DNA of 64,000 nucleotides, taken from NCBI RefSeq assembly GCF_014489475.1, contig NZ_CP060820.1, positions 1,442,001 to 1,506,000 on the forward strand, written 5' to 3'. The position numbers and the translations under genes were made by a program. Below the pieces are notes generated by a model. It searched no databases. It was not told where the DNA came from and worked only from the letters and a program-made list of their open reading frames with translations. How positions within the stretch are numbered: position 1 is the stretch's first letter; every line of letters begins with the position of its first letter. This document shows positions 15,811 through 25,000 of this stretch, piece after piece. Origin of the DNA: Lysobacter terrestris (GTDB lineage: Bacteria; Pseudomonadota; Gammaproteobacteria; Xanthomonadales; Xanthomonadaceae).

Positions 15811-17262
15811 ATGGAGCGCAGCGGGCTGTTCCTCGCACTGGACCAGGGCGGCAGCGCCAGTCGCGCGCTGGTGTTCGACGGCGCGGGCCATGCGTTGGCC
15901 GCGGCGCGGGTCGACGTCGGCGAGCACCGGCCGCACCCCGGTTGGGTCGAACAGGATCCGCAGGCCGTCGTCGCCTCGCTGCGACAGGCGGCGCAGGCGG
16001 CCCTGCTGCAACTCGATGCGACGCAACGCACGCGCGTGCGCAGCTGCGGGCTGAGCTGCCAGCGCTCCAGCCTGGTGTGCTGGGATCGCGACAGCGGCGT
16101 CGCCTTGTCGCCGATCCTCAGCTGGCAGGACACCCGCGGCGCGCAATGGCTGGCCGCGCAGGCGCTCGATGCCGAGGCGATCCGCGCGCGCACCGGGCTG
16201 TATCCGAATGCGCACTTCGGCCTGAGCAAGATCCGCTGGTGCCTGGACCACCTGCGCAGCGTGCAGGCGGCGGCCGCCGACGACCGCCTGCTGATCGGAC
16301 CGCTGGCGGCCTTCCTCGCGTTCCAACTGCTGGAGCAGCGACCCGCCCGCGTCGACCCGGCCAACGCCGCGCGGACCCTGCTGTTCGATCTCGCGCGCGG
16401 CGATTGGGATTCCGCACAGCTCGCGCGCTTCGGCATCGCGCGCCGCTGGCTGCCCGACATCGCGCGCAGCGATGCCGCGTTCGGCGACCTCGTCCTGGCG
16501 GGCGACGGCCTGCCCGCGCTACGCCTGCCGCTGCGCCTGCTCAGCGGCGACCAGTCGACCGCGGCCTTCGCCTGCGGCGAGCCGCGCGGTGACGCGGCCT
16601 ATCTCAATATCGGCACCGGTGCCTTCGCCTATCGCCTGGCGCCGCCGACGTCCATGCCGTCGCGGTTGCTGCGCAGCGTGATCCACTGGAGCGACGCGCC
16701 GGAGTACGTGGTCGAGGGCACGGTCAACGGTGCCGGCGCCGCACTCGCGTGGTTCGCCGCGCAGCACGGCATCGGCGATGTCGCCGCGGCGCTCGACGCG
16801 GGCTGGACGGACGACGGCGCGGGCGACGCCGTGTTCCTCAACGGCATCGGTGGCCTCGGCTCGCCCGACTGGCGCGCCGACTTCCCCTCGCACTTCATCG
16901 ATGCCACCACGCCGCAGCAGCACCTCGTCGCGGTCGCCGAGAGCATCGTCTTCCTCGTCCAGCGCAACCTCGACCTGCTGCGCAGCGTCGGCGATCCCTG
17001 CGACTACGTGCTGGTCAGTGGCGGCCTGGCGCACGCGGACCGGCTGTGCCAGGCGCTCAGCAACCTGAGCGGCCTGCCACTGCGCCGGCCGGCGCAATGC
17101 GAAGCCTCCGCACGCGGCACTGCGTTCCTGCTCGCCGGTCGACCCGCGGACTGGGCCCGCCTGCCGGAACAACACTTCGAACCACGCGCCGATCCCGCGC
17201 TGCTCGCGCGCCAGCGGCGCTGGCGCGCGAGCATGGCGGCCGCGCTGTCCGGACAGCGCTAG
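15811..17262 (+). CDS. FGGY family carbohydrate kinase (glycerol kinase-related)
   Basis: A 483-residue two-domain kinase of the FGGY family. Visible: the N-terminal phosphate loop LALDQGGSASRALVFD (the usual DQGTTSSRA of glycerol kinase is changed to DQGGSASRA), LSWQDTRGAQW, a second-domain LSGDQSTAAFACGE followed by YLNIGTGAFAY, and a late YVLVSGGLAHADRLCQALSNLSG adenine-binding motif. Residues diverge enough from GlpK that another polyol or sugar is possible. It stands alone, without a facilitator or dehydrogenase gene nearby. Confidence 0.82.
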   Translation: MERSGLFLALDQGGSASRALVFDGAGHALAAARVDVGEHRPHPGWVEQDPQAVVASLRQAAQAALLQLDATQRTRVRSCGLSCQRSSLVCWDRDSGVALSPILSWQDTRGAQWLAAQALDAEAIRARTGLYPNAHFGLSKIRWCLDHLRSVQAAAADDRLLIGPLAAFLAFQLLEQRPARVDPANAARTLLFDLARGDWDSAQLARFGIARRWLPDIARSDAAFGDLVLAGDGLPALRLPLRLLSGDQSTAAFACGEPRGDAAYLNIGTGAFAYRLAPPTSMPSRLLRSVIHWSDAPEYVVEGTVNGAGAALAWFAAQHGIGDVAAALDAGWTDDGAGDAVFLNGIGGLGSPDWRADFPSHFIDATTPQQHLVAVAESIVFLVQRNLDLLRSVGDPCDYVLVSGGLAHADRLCQALSNLSGLPLRRPAQCEASARGTAFLLAGRPADWARLPEQHFEPRADPALLARQRRWRASMAAALSGQR

Positions 17263-17300
17263 CCGTCGGCCCGCGCTGGACGCGGCGCTCGCACCGGCCG

Positions 17301-17990
17301 TTACGTCGCCGCGGCGGCCTCGTCGATCAACGCCGCGATCTCCGCCGGGCGTGACGCCAGCGAGGCGTGGCTCGCATCCAGGGTGATCACCTTCTTCGCG
17401 CCCATGCGCCCGGACATCCGCGTCTGGTTGTCGGGATGGATCATCCGGTCCTGGCTGGAGATCTGGTACCAGCACGGCTTCTTCTTCCACGCCGGCGCGG
17501 TGACGTTGTTGCCGAAGGTGCTGCCCAGCGGCGCCTTCTGCGTCACCCCCATCACCAGGCCTTCGTCGGCGTCCAGGTCCTGGCAGAAGCTCTCGTGGTA
17601 CTTGTCCGGCTTCACCCACAGGTAGCCGTCGCTGTCCGGCGCGATGTTGGCCACCGCCGCCGGCGGTTGCTGCTGGGTGATGGCGCCGGGGCTCTCGCCG
17701 GCATCGGGCGCGAACGCGGCGACGTAGACCAGCGCCTTCACGTTGGGCTGGTCGCCCATCTCGGTGATGACCGCACCGCCGTAGGAATGGCCCACCAACA
17801 CGACCGGCCCGTTGATCTGCGCGACCATCTTGCGCGCGCGCTCGGCATCGTCGGCGAGCGAGGTCAGCGGCATCTCGACCGCGTGGATGTCGCCGTAACC
17901 CTTGCGCGACAACTCCACGATCACCTTCGACCAATGCGCGGCCCCGCCCCAGAAACCGTGGACCAGCACGACAGCAGGCTTGTTGCTCAT
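17301..17990 (-). CDS. alpha/beta hydrolase
   Basis: A 229-residue cytosolic hydrolase of the small salicylate-esterase/hydroxynitrile-lyase-like group. It starts KPAVVLVHGFWGGAAHW (oxyanion-hole HGFWGG), has the nucleophile elbow GHSYGG with Ser69, and a C-terminal LDASHASLASRP containing the catalytic histidine. The ATG at 17990 is chosen because the fold begins there; the frame upstream is proline/arginine-rich. Substrate unknown. Confidence 0.87.
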   Translation of the reverse strand: MSNKPAVVLVHGFWGGAAHWSKVIVELSRKGYGDIHAVEMPLTSLADDAERARKMVAQINGPVVLVGHSYGGAVITEMGDQPNVKALVYVAAFAPDAGESPGAITQQQPPAAVANIAPDSDGYLWVKPDKYHESFCQDLDADEGLVMGVTQKAPLGSTFGNNVTAPAWKKKPCWYQISSQDRMIHPDNQTRMSGRMGAKKVITLDASHASLASRPAEIAALIDEAAAAT

Positions 17991-18413
17991 GGCGACGATC
18001 TCCAGACGATGAGGGATGCCGATGCACGCAGCGGGCAGCCGGCCGGCAGATCGGGCTGCGAGCAGACCAACGCACTGGGCACGCGGCGGCGGCCGCGACG
18101 GTGCGGCGGCGGGGCGCCGCAAGGGGTCCGCGGGCGAGTCTACGCCCGCCCCACGGCGTGCCGGTGAAGCCCTTCCGCCGCGCCGTCGAGGCTCGCAACC
18201 CCGCGACCAGGCCTTGTTGCCTCGGCGTTGCGGCTCCCCAGCCTCACCGGTGAGCATTTTTGCCTAGGCGATGGGACTCCGAGCCTCGCCGTCGAGCCTT
18301 TTTGCCCCGGCGATGGGGCTCCGAGCCTCGCCGTCGAGCCTTTTTGCCCCGGCGATGAGCCTCCAAGCCTCACGGTTGGGTCTTTTTGCCGCGCCGGGTT
18401 CCCGCGCCTGCGG
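17991..18413. other. 423-bp intergenic region holding a 42-bp tandem array
   Basis: No convincing gene is seen here. The right part is the 42-bp repeat array described separately; the left part (17991-18190) is GC-rich with no motif that I can support. The array is open in a frame on both strands because 42 is a multiple of three, but neither frame has a ribosome-binding site or a non-repeat domain. Confidence 0.6.
18239..18395. repeat. tandem array of 42-bp units (4 copies plus a degenerate one)
   Basis: Units begin GAGCCTCGCCGTCGAGCC and start at 18239, 18281, 18323 and 18365, an exact 42-bp period; 18281 and 18323 are nearly identical. A degenerate fifth unit precedes them (about 18190-18238). 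Each unit carries TTTTTGCC after a GAGCC half-arm and a GCCCC-GGCGAT-GGGGC hairpin. In translation it would give 14-residue periodic peptides on either strand. Confidence 0.85.
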
Positions 18414-18842
18414 CTATTGCGCCCTGCGCGTCTGCACGCGCGGGAAGTAGCGCACCGCGAAGGACACGTACACCAGCCACAGCGCGAACCAGACCGACGC
18501 GACCACCAGCAGCCGGACCGTGAACAGGATCAGGCACGGCGCCAGGAACAGCAGCACGCAGCCGAGCAGCCACAGGCGATCGCCCTGCCGCGCGTAGCGC
18601 GCGCGTTCGCCATCCTCGATCCGCCCGCCCAGCGAGGCGCCGTAGTAATAGAACGACGAGAACGCGAACGAGAACGTGGCCACTCCCATCACGATCAACG
18701 TGGCCTGGTACGAGAGCGCGTCGACCTGCCCGGCGGTGTACTTGGGATAGATGAAGAACAACAGGAACGTGAAAATCGCGATGCTCGACGCCGCGAGCTG
18801 GTAGGAGCGGTTGACGTTGGCGGATGCGAGTTCGTCGGCCAT
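18414..18842 (-). CDS. four-TM membrane protein, unknown
   Basis: A 142-residue integral membrane protein with hydrophobic spans at about 18-36, 47-65, 90-108 and 112-132. Between the second and third is a polar loop GGRIEDGERARYARQGDRLW. I do not recognise the family. The ATG at 18842 is preceded by AGGAAAAACCC, a good ribosome-binding site. It stands between the 42-bp array and the YeeE/YedE transporter gene, same strand, 134 bp apart. Confidence 0.7.
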   Translation of the reverse strand: MADELASANVNRSYQLAASSIAIFTFLLFFIYPKYTAGQVDALSYQATLIVMGVATFSFAFSSFYYYGASLGGRIEDGERARYARQGDRLWLLGCVLLFLAPCLILFTVRLLVVASVWFALWLVYVSFAVRYFPRVQTRRAQ

Positions 18843-18976
18843 GGGTTTTTCCTCACGTCGCTGCAAATTCGAAGGCTCGCGGGTTCGAGCCGAAACGCGG
18901 CACCCTCGTCCGACCGCTTCCGGCCAGAAGCGGACACTGCGGTCGATTCACTGCACCGGCTCTAGGTCCGGCAATG

Positions 18977-19924
18977 CTATAGGGAATGGCGGCGGAGTTT
19001 GGCGTGCGCAAAGAGCGTCGCCATGTAGATCGTCACGCACATGCTGGCGAAGGCGGTCCACGCATATGGCCATAGCAACGGCATTCCGATCAGGATCAAG
19101 CCATCGTTTCCGCCCGGCACCAGTGCCGCTCCCGCGCCCATGAGCCCACCGCCAAGCAGGCAATTCCTGGCAGGCGCACCTTTAGGCAGGTTGGCGCCGG
19201 AGGCGTCGGTCGTCCAGCCGCCAATCAGCGCCCCGGTGAAGAGCGCAAGGAACAGAAGCAAGCTCGGGACCAGCCTCGACGTCATGCCCCGCGCCAGTCC
19301 ACCCAGCGTGTCGGTGTACGACCAAGCGCCTACCGTCACGAACGCAATCAAGAAGCACAGCCCCAGGATCGTCGTTGCGACATGCGGCGACCATACGTAG
19401 CGCAGCGGCGTGATGCGCGTGCGCCACAAACCTCGTCCGTGCGTTAGCAACCGCACCGTCAACAGGACGCCGCAGGCTGCTATCAGCCACGCCGAGGCAA
19501 CAAGCAGAATCGATCCATCGTCCGATCGCCGAGGCAAGGCCAGCCACGCCATCGCCAGGCTTCCAAGGAAAAAGCCGACCAGCGTCCATAGATAAGCCCA
19601 ATGCCTGGCGCCGATCCTCGCGATTGTTCCGACGGCGCAGGTCCCATTGATGAAAGCCCCCAAGCCGAGGAGTGCGCCTCCGATGATCGTGGCCGCACTA
19701 GCCACGTAGCCTTGCGGCATCTGCGGGAGAAGCCCTGCCCCGTTGAGGAGGACCAAGCCACCGCCAACCCAAAGCGAAGCTTCCAGGAGCGCCGAGAATC
19801 GGACGTAGCGGTTTTCCGTGACGATCTCGCGGATCGCCCCCACGGTGCATATCGGCCCGCGTTGGTTGGCGAATCCCATCAGCCCGATTGCGACCATGCC
19901 GATGGCAAACGAGACGGCGTTCAT
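18977..19924 (-). CDS. YeeE/YedE family (thiosulfate/sulfur compound) transporter
   Basis: A 315-residue polytopic membrane protein of the YeeE/YedE (TsuA-like) family, which imports thiosulfate or related sulfur compounds. Conserved cysteine motifs are present: ANQRGPICTVGA near the N-terminus, FINGTCAVGTIARIG in the middle, and PGGNDGLIL near the C-terminus in place of the usual PGxNDGL segment with cysteine nearby. It has roughly nine hydrophobic spans. No TusA/YeeD partner is adjacent. The base composition is clearly less GC-rich than the flanks, as for the next genes up to about 21.96 kb. Confidence 0.87.
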   Translation of the reverse strand: MNAVSFAIGMVAIGLMGFANQRGPICTVGAIREIVTENRYVRFSALLEASLWVGGGLVLLNGAGLLPQMPQGYVASAATIIGGALLGLGAFINGTCAVGTIARIGARHWAYLWTLVGFFLGSLAMAWLALPRRSDDGSILLVASAWLIAACGVLLTVRLLTHGRGLWRTRITPLRYVWSPHVATTILGLCFLIAFVTVGAWSYTDTLGGLARGMTSRLVPSLLLFLALFTGALIGGWTTDASGANLPKGAPARNCLLGGGLMGAGAALVPGGNDGLILIGMPLLWPYAWTAFASMCVTIYMATLFAHAKLRRHSL

Positions 19925-19963
19925 CTGGAGGGCCTCAGCTCACTACCTTCGGCGCATCGCCAT

Positions 19964-20428
19964 TCAACCAGCGTGGTCTGCCGACTGGAGAAGACTGTTG
20001 CGGAGCGTCACGATCTCCTTCTGCAGTCTGGAGAACTCCTTCGGGCCCAGTCCGGTCGCAGTGCCGAGATCGGATACCGCCACCACCGCTTTGTCGCGCA
20101 GGCGGCGCCCGCTTTTCGTCACCTGGATCCGAACCTGCCGCTCATCAGTTGGATCCCGCAAGCGCTCCACGTAACCCATGCCCTCGAGCTTCTTCAGGAT
20201 CGGCGTCAGTGTGTTGGATTCCAGGAAGAGTTTCTCGCCCAGGCCACTCACGGTCTGGTCGTTCTCTTCCCACAAGGCCACGAGCGTGACGTATTGGGTG
20301 TAGGTCAAGCCCAACGCGTCGAGGATCGGACGATAGACCTTGCTGAAAGCCAGGTTCGCCGAATAGACCGCAAAGCACAGGAACTCGGACAGCTTCAGCT
20401 CCGATGCCTGTTCAGGTTTCGTATTCAT
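19964..20428 (-). CDS. ohrR: MarR family organic-peroxide-sensing repressor OhrR
   Basis: A 154-residue MarR protein. The sensing cysteine is Cys18 in LSEFLCFAVYSANLAFSKVY, the hallmark of OhrR, followed by LTYTQYVTLVALWE and the winged helix LGEKLFLESNTLTPILKKLEGMGYVERLRDPTDERQV. No second cysteine is present, so it resembles one-Cys OhrR (thiol mixed-disulfide mechanism) rather than the two-Cys type described in Xanthomonas. It is divergent from ohr across a 229-bp region with repeated ATCGCATRCGAT palindromes. Oxidation by organic hydroperoxides would release the DNA. Confidence 0.94.
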   Translation of the reverse strand: MNTKPEQASELKLSEFLCFAVYSANLAFSKVYRPILDALGLTYTQYVTLVALWEENDQTVSGLGEKLFLESNTLTPILKKLEGMGYVERLRDPTDERQVRIQVTKSGRRLRDKAVVAVSDLGTATGLGPKEFSRLQKEIVTLRNSLLQSADHAG

Positions 20429-20475
20429 GAGCTTGTCGTTACCGCCGGCAGGGCTAAATCCCGCGTTAATAATAC

Positions 20476-20487
20476 ATCGCATGCGAT
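20476..20487. promoter_or_regulatory. putative OhrR operator 1
   Basis: The perfect 12-bp palindrome ATCGCATGCGAT lies 48 bp upstream of the ohrR start codon in an AT-rich context (TTAATAATAC just before). The same core recurs at 20524 and twice at 20603-20629. Binding by OhrR is inferred from position and repetition. Confidence 0.7.
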
Positions 20488-20523
20488 CAAAGCGCTAGCG
20501 CGGCGTCTCCCGCGTCCGATTTG

Positions 20524-20535
20524 ATCGCATACGAT
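20524..20535. promoter_or_regulatory. putative OhrR operator 2
   Basis: ATCGCATACGAT differs from operator 1 by one base (R = A). It lies centrally in the ohrR-ohr intergenic region, 48 bp from operator 1. Confidence 0.65.
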
Positions 20536-20602
20536 GAATGACAGTTAAGCGACGGCGGGCCCGGGTCTTGCCCCGCTCCTGGCGGGGGGCTAACTTATTT
20601 CC

Positions 20603-20629
20603 ATCGCATACGATCTACTCGTATGCGAT
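20603..20629. promoter_or_regulatory. putative OhrR operators 3 and 4 (27-bp perfect inverted repeat)
   Basis: ATCGCATACGA (20603-20613), spacer TCTAC, TCGTATGCGAT (20619-20629): perfect 11-bp arms. Each arm is itself the near-palindromic core found at operators 1 and 2, so two dimers could bind side by side. It ends 28 nt before the ohr ATG, where bound repressor would cover the promoter or start site. Confidence 0.75.
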
Positions 20630-20657
20630 ACCACCTTTCCCACAGAAGATACGCATC

Positions 20658-21095
20658 ATGAACAAGCTCAACAAGGTCCTTTTCACCGGCAAGACGCACA
20701 CGACCGTCAGCCCCACCAGCACGAACGGCCACGTCAACGTCGATCTGCGCACGTCGTCGCCGGGGGGCGAAGACCTGGTATTCACCGGAGTCGCCAATCA
20801 TCCCACCGCAGAGCAGCTTTTTGCCGGCGCCTGGTCGGCCTGCTACATCGGCGCGCTCGGACTCGTGGCGAGCCAGAAGAAGGTCACGCTTCCGGACGAT
20901 CTTTCCGTCGACATCGAGATCGACCTTGTCCTGAAGGGCAATGACTACGTCCTGCAGGCGCGCTTCGACGTCCGCGTGCCTGGGTTCGATCAAGAGACTG
21001 CCGAGTTGATCGCACATAAGGCGCACGAGATCTGCCCGTACTCGAAGGCGACCCACAACAACATCGACGTCGCCCTGAACGTCACCACCTCGTAA
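20658..21095 (+). CDS. ohr: organic hydroperoxide resistance protein Ohr
   Basis: A 145-residue OsmC/Ohr-fold thiol peroxidase that reduces organic and fatty-acid hydroperoxides in the cytoplasm. Both catalytic cysteines are visible: Cys62 in FAGAWSACYIGAL and Cys126 in AHEICPYSKAT, with the Ohr-type NHPTAEQLFAGAWSAC context. The start at 20658 is chosen because the protein family begins MNKLNKVLFTGKTHT and the in-frame extension upstream covers the operators. It is divergent from ohrR and followed 77 bp later by an SDR gene on the same strand. Confidence 0.97.
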   Translation: MNKLNKVLFTGKTHTTVSPTSTNGHVNVDLRTSSPGGEDLVFTGVANHPTAEQLFAGAWSACYIGALGLVASQKKVTLPDDLSVDIEIDLVLKGNDYVLQARFDVRVPGFDQETAELIAHKAHEICPYSKATHNNIDVALNVTTS

Positions 21096-21172
21096 GACGA
21101 CACGCAGGGTTGTGGAGCGGCCGGCTCATCGGGCCGGCCAGCTCCAGGCAATCGCGAACAAGGAGAAATGAC

Positions 21173-21958
21173 ATGGCACGAACTGAAAATGGCAAGGTCG
21201 CTTTGATTACCGGTGGCGGCCAAGGCATCGGACAAGCCATCGCCGAACGGCTTTACGCCGATGGTTTCAAAGTGGCGGTGGCCGACTTGAATATCGAGAA
21301 TGCGCGCAAGGTGGCCGATGCGCTTGGCGGAAAGCAGCGCGGCGCCCTTGCGATCCAGGTCGACGTCGCGGATCGGGACAGCGTGTTCGCCGCGGTCAAC
21401 CATGCCGCGTCGGAGCTGGGCGGCTTCGACGTCATGATCAACAACGCTGGCATTGCGCCGGCATCCCCGATCGAAGAGATCACGCAGGAGAGCATCGATC
21501 AGCTCTTCTCCATCAACTTCAACGGTGTCGTCTGGGGCACGCAAGCGGCGGCCGCGGCGTTCCGGGCACTTGGACACGGCGGAAAGATCATCAGCGCAGC
21601 ATCGCAGGCGGGGCACATCGGAAACCCCGGGATCGCGCTGTATTCGGCTTCCAAGTTCGCAGTTCGCGGTTTTTCGCAGACGGCGGCCCGGGACTTGGCG
21701 AAGGACGGCATCACCGTCAACACCTACGCCCCCGGCATCGTCAGGACGCCGCTGGTGGAAGACCTAGTGAAAAAGGCCGCGTCGGCCGCAGGCAAGCCCG
21801 AAGCCTGGGCGTGGGAGCAGTTCGCGAACGGTATTGCGCTCGATCGGCTGTCCGAACCATCGGAAGTGGCGGCTGTAGTCTCGTTCCTGGCAGGCGCCGA
21901 TTCCAACTACATCACAGGTCAATCGATCCTTGTCGACGGCGGCATAGTGTTCAACTGA
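21173..21958 (+). CDS. short-chain dehydrogenase (acetoin/diacetyl reductase-like)
   Basis: A 261-residue classical SDR most like the BudC/acetoin reductase group: TGGGQGIGQAIAERL at about residues 14-28, INNAGIAPASPIEEIT, SAASQAGHIGNPGIALYSASKFAVRGFSQTAARDLA with the Y-x-x-x-K pair, and the C-terminal PSEVAAVVSFLAG..YITGQSILVDGG. It would reduce a small diketone or acyloin with NADH. AAGGAG lies 9 nt before the ATG. It follows ohr by 77 bp and could be co-transcribed with it, which is an unusual pairing. Confidence 0.86.
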   Translation: MARTENGKVALITGGGQGIGQAIAERLYADGFKVAVADLNIENARKVADALGGKQRGALAIQVDVADRDSVFAAVNHAASELGGFDVMINNAGIAPASPIEEITQESIDQLFSINFNGVVWGTQAAAAAFRALGHGGKIISAASQAGHIGNPGIALYSASKFAVRGFSQTAARDLAKDGITVNTYAPGIVRTPLVEDLVKKAASAAGKPEAWAWEQFANGIALDRLSEPSEVAAVVSFLAGADSNYITGQSILVDGGIVFN

Positions 21959-22068
21959 CCCGGCGCAATCCGCCATGTCGTCAGATTCGAAATACTGCGT
22001 GCGCTCCAGCGGTGATCTGGAAGCGGGCTTTGGGTGTCCGCTTTGGGTCGAAAGCAGACCCTTGTTTC

Positions 22069-25000
22069 TTACGACACCGCCCTAGCCGCCAACAACCGAT
22101 CCAGCACCGACTTCAACGCCAGCGGCTTGAGCGGCTTCATCAGCAGCGGCAATCCGGCTTCGTGCACGGCGCGGCGCACGGTTTCGGTGTGGTCTGCGCT
22201 GAGGATCACGGTGGGGCGGGCGCCGTGGCGGTCCTTCAGGCGTTCGTGCAGGGCGACGCCGGTGTCGTCGTCGAGGTGGTAGTCGAACAGCCAGGCGTCG
22301 GCAGGATCGCCGTGGATGGCGTTGGCCGCTTCGGTCTCGCGCGCGGCGGCGCTGACGCGGCAGCCCCAGCCTTCGAGCACGCGACGCAGGGCGTCCATGG
22401 CGAGCGGTTCGTTGTCGACGATCAGCACGTGCAGGCCGGGCAGGCGCGCGCGTGGCGACGGTGAGGCGACGGGTTCGCGCGCCTGCGCGGGCACGATCGG
22501 CACGCTCACCGCGAACATGGTGCCGCGGCCGGGTGCGCTGCGTAGGGTGAGCGGGGCATGCAGCAGCCCGGCGATGCGCTCCGCGATGGCGAGGCCCAGG
22601 CCGAGACCCTGCCCCGGCGCGTCGCCGCCGCGGCGGAACTCTTCGAAGATCAGTTGCTGCTGGTCGACGGCGATGCCGGGGCCGGTGTCGTGCACTTCGA
22701 TGCGCAGGCTGCCGTTATCGTGCGCGCTGCCGTCGCGGCGCACGCCGAGCAGCACCCGGCCGCGCGCGGTGTAGCGCACGGCGTTGGCGAGGAAGTTCTG
22801 CAGCACGCGCCGCAGCAGTTGCGGGTCGGTGTCGATCCACAGCGCGCTGGGCACGTAGCGGAAGGCGAGGCCGCGTTCGGCGGCGAGGGCGCGGAACTCC
22901 GAGGCGAGCGGTTCGAGCACGTCGGCCAGCGGCAGCGCGCGGCGTTCGGGCACCAGGCCACCGGCTTCCAGGCGCGACATGTCGAGCAGGCCGGTGAGCA
23001 GGTCGGTGGTGGAGTCGAGCGCGCCGCGGATCTGATCGATGACTACGTGCTGGGTATCGGCTTCACGCGTCTGCGCCAGCGCGTCGGTGAACAGGTGCGC
23101 GGCGTGCAGCGGTTGCAGCAGGTCGTGGCCGATCGCGGCGAGGAAGCGGCTCTTGGCGTCGTTGGCGGATTCGGCTTCGCGCTTGGCCTGTTCGAGCAGG
23201 GTGGTGCGGTCGACGACGCGCTGCTCCAGCGTCTCGTTGGCCTGCAGCAGTTCGGCTTCGGCGCGGCGGAACGCGGTGACGTCGGTGAAGGTGGCGACGA
23301 AGCCGCCGCCGGGCATGGGGTTGCCGCGGATTTCGACGATGCTGCCGTCCGGGAACACGCGCTCGGACAGGTGCGGCGAGCCGGCGCGCATGAAGGCGAG
23401 GCGACGCGCGAGCGCCTGTTGCAGTGCGCCCTTGTGCGGCATGCGTTGCAACGTCCACGCGGAGAGCTCGGCGATGGGCGTGCCCACGCGCAGCAGCGTG
23501 TCGGGGTAGCCGAACAGTTGCGCGTAGCGGCGGTTCCAGGCGACCAGGCGCAGCTGCGCGTCGACCACGCTGATGCCCTGGCTCATGTTCTGCAACGCGG
23601 CCTCGAGCACGCGCTGGTTGAAGCGCAGGTCCTGCGCGGCGGTATCGACGATGGCGGCGACGGTGTCGAGGTCGTGGCCGTTGCCGCCTTCGCGGCGCGC
23701 GGCGTCGAGCAGCACGCGCGCGGAGGCCGAACCGAGCACGGCGGCGAGGTCGTGTTCCATCGCCGCTTCGATCGCGTGCGGCACGGCGCCGGTGGCGGGC
23801 GCGGTGGCGAGCAGCTCGGCGACGCGTTCGCGCGGGAGGAAGCGGCGACCGGCGTTGCGCAGGGTGGCGGCGTCGAGGCCGCGCGATTCGCGCCGCAGCG
23901 GCGCGGTGCGCCACACCGCGACGAGCGCGGTGACGAGCGTGCCGACGAACAGGCTGGCGCCGACCGCGCGGCCGAGGCGGCTCCAGCCGGTGAGGCCGAA
24001 CAGGGCATCGGGCGCGAGCCATTGCGCGCCGAACGGACCCGCGCTCACCCACGCCGGGGTGACGCCGTGCGAGGAAGCCATCACCGGCAGCAGCAGGCAC
24101 CACGCCCACACCGCGAAGCCGCCGACGATGCCGGCGATCGCCGCGCGCGGCGGCGTGTGCGGGCGCCACACCGCGAACGCGAGCGCGGGCGCGAGCGTCG
24201 CGAGTGCGGAGAAGCTCACCGCGCCGACATCGGCGAGCGCCGCGCTGCCGGCAACGGCGCGGCCGTACATCCACGCCAGCAGCATGATCGCGACGATGCC
24301 GACGCGGCGCAGCAGGCGCACCGCGCCGCGCAGGTCGCCGCTGTCGTCGCGCACCCAGGCGCGGCGCAGCAGCCCGGGCGCGAGCCAGTGGTTGCCGATC
24401 ATCAGGCTCAGCGTGAGCGTGCTGACCACGACCATGCCGGTGGCCGCGCTGAGGCCACCGAGGAAGGCGAACAGGCCCAGGCCGGCGTGGCCCTGCGACA
24501 GCGGCAGGGCGAGCACGTACATGTCGGAGGACACGCCGGTGTTGCCGAGCAGGGCCTGCCCGGCGCGCGCGAGCGGCAGCACCGGCAGCGCGATCAGCAC
24601 GAGGTAGAGCGGGAACAGCCAGCGCGCGGTGCGCACGTCGTGTTCGTCGCGGCACTCGACCACGGCGATGTGGAACTGGTGCGGCAGGATGAACATCGCG
24701 AAGGCGCCGAGCAGCACCAGCGGGATGAAGCCGCCGTCGTTGGCGATGGGTGCTGGCGTGGCGGTTGTCGTTGCCGGCAGGTCGCCCAGGCCCCACCAGA
24801 CGAACGCGCCCAGCGCGAGCATGGCGCCCAGCTTCAACAACGATTCGAAGGCCATCGCCAGCACGAGGCCGCGGTTGTGCTCGGCGGCGCTGACGCGGCG
24901 CGTGCCGAACAGCATCGCGAACAATGCCATCGCCAGCGCGACGTAGAGGGCGATGTCCTGCCACGGCGGGACTTCGGCGGTGCCGCGGGTGTTGCCGCTG

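Noticed and set aside
18239-18395. CRISPR array
   Set aside because: Units are contiguous with no variable spacers, and no cas genes are present.
18228-18965. A plus-strand repeat protein (AVEPFCPGDGAPSL units) and its minus-strand counterpart (GSTARLGAPSPGQK units)
   Set aside because: Both arise from the 42-bp array being open in several frames; neither has a ribosome-binding site or a non-repeat domain, and the plus-strand frame runs antisense into the four-TM gene.
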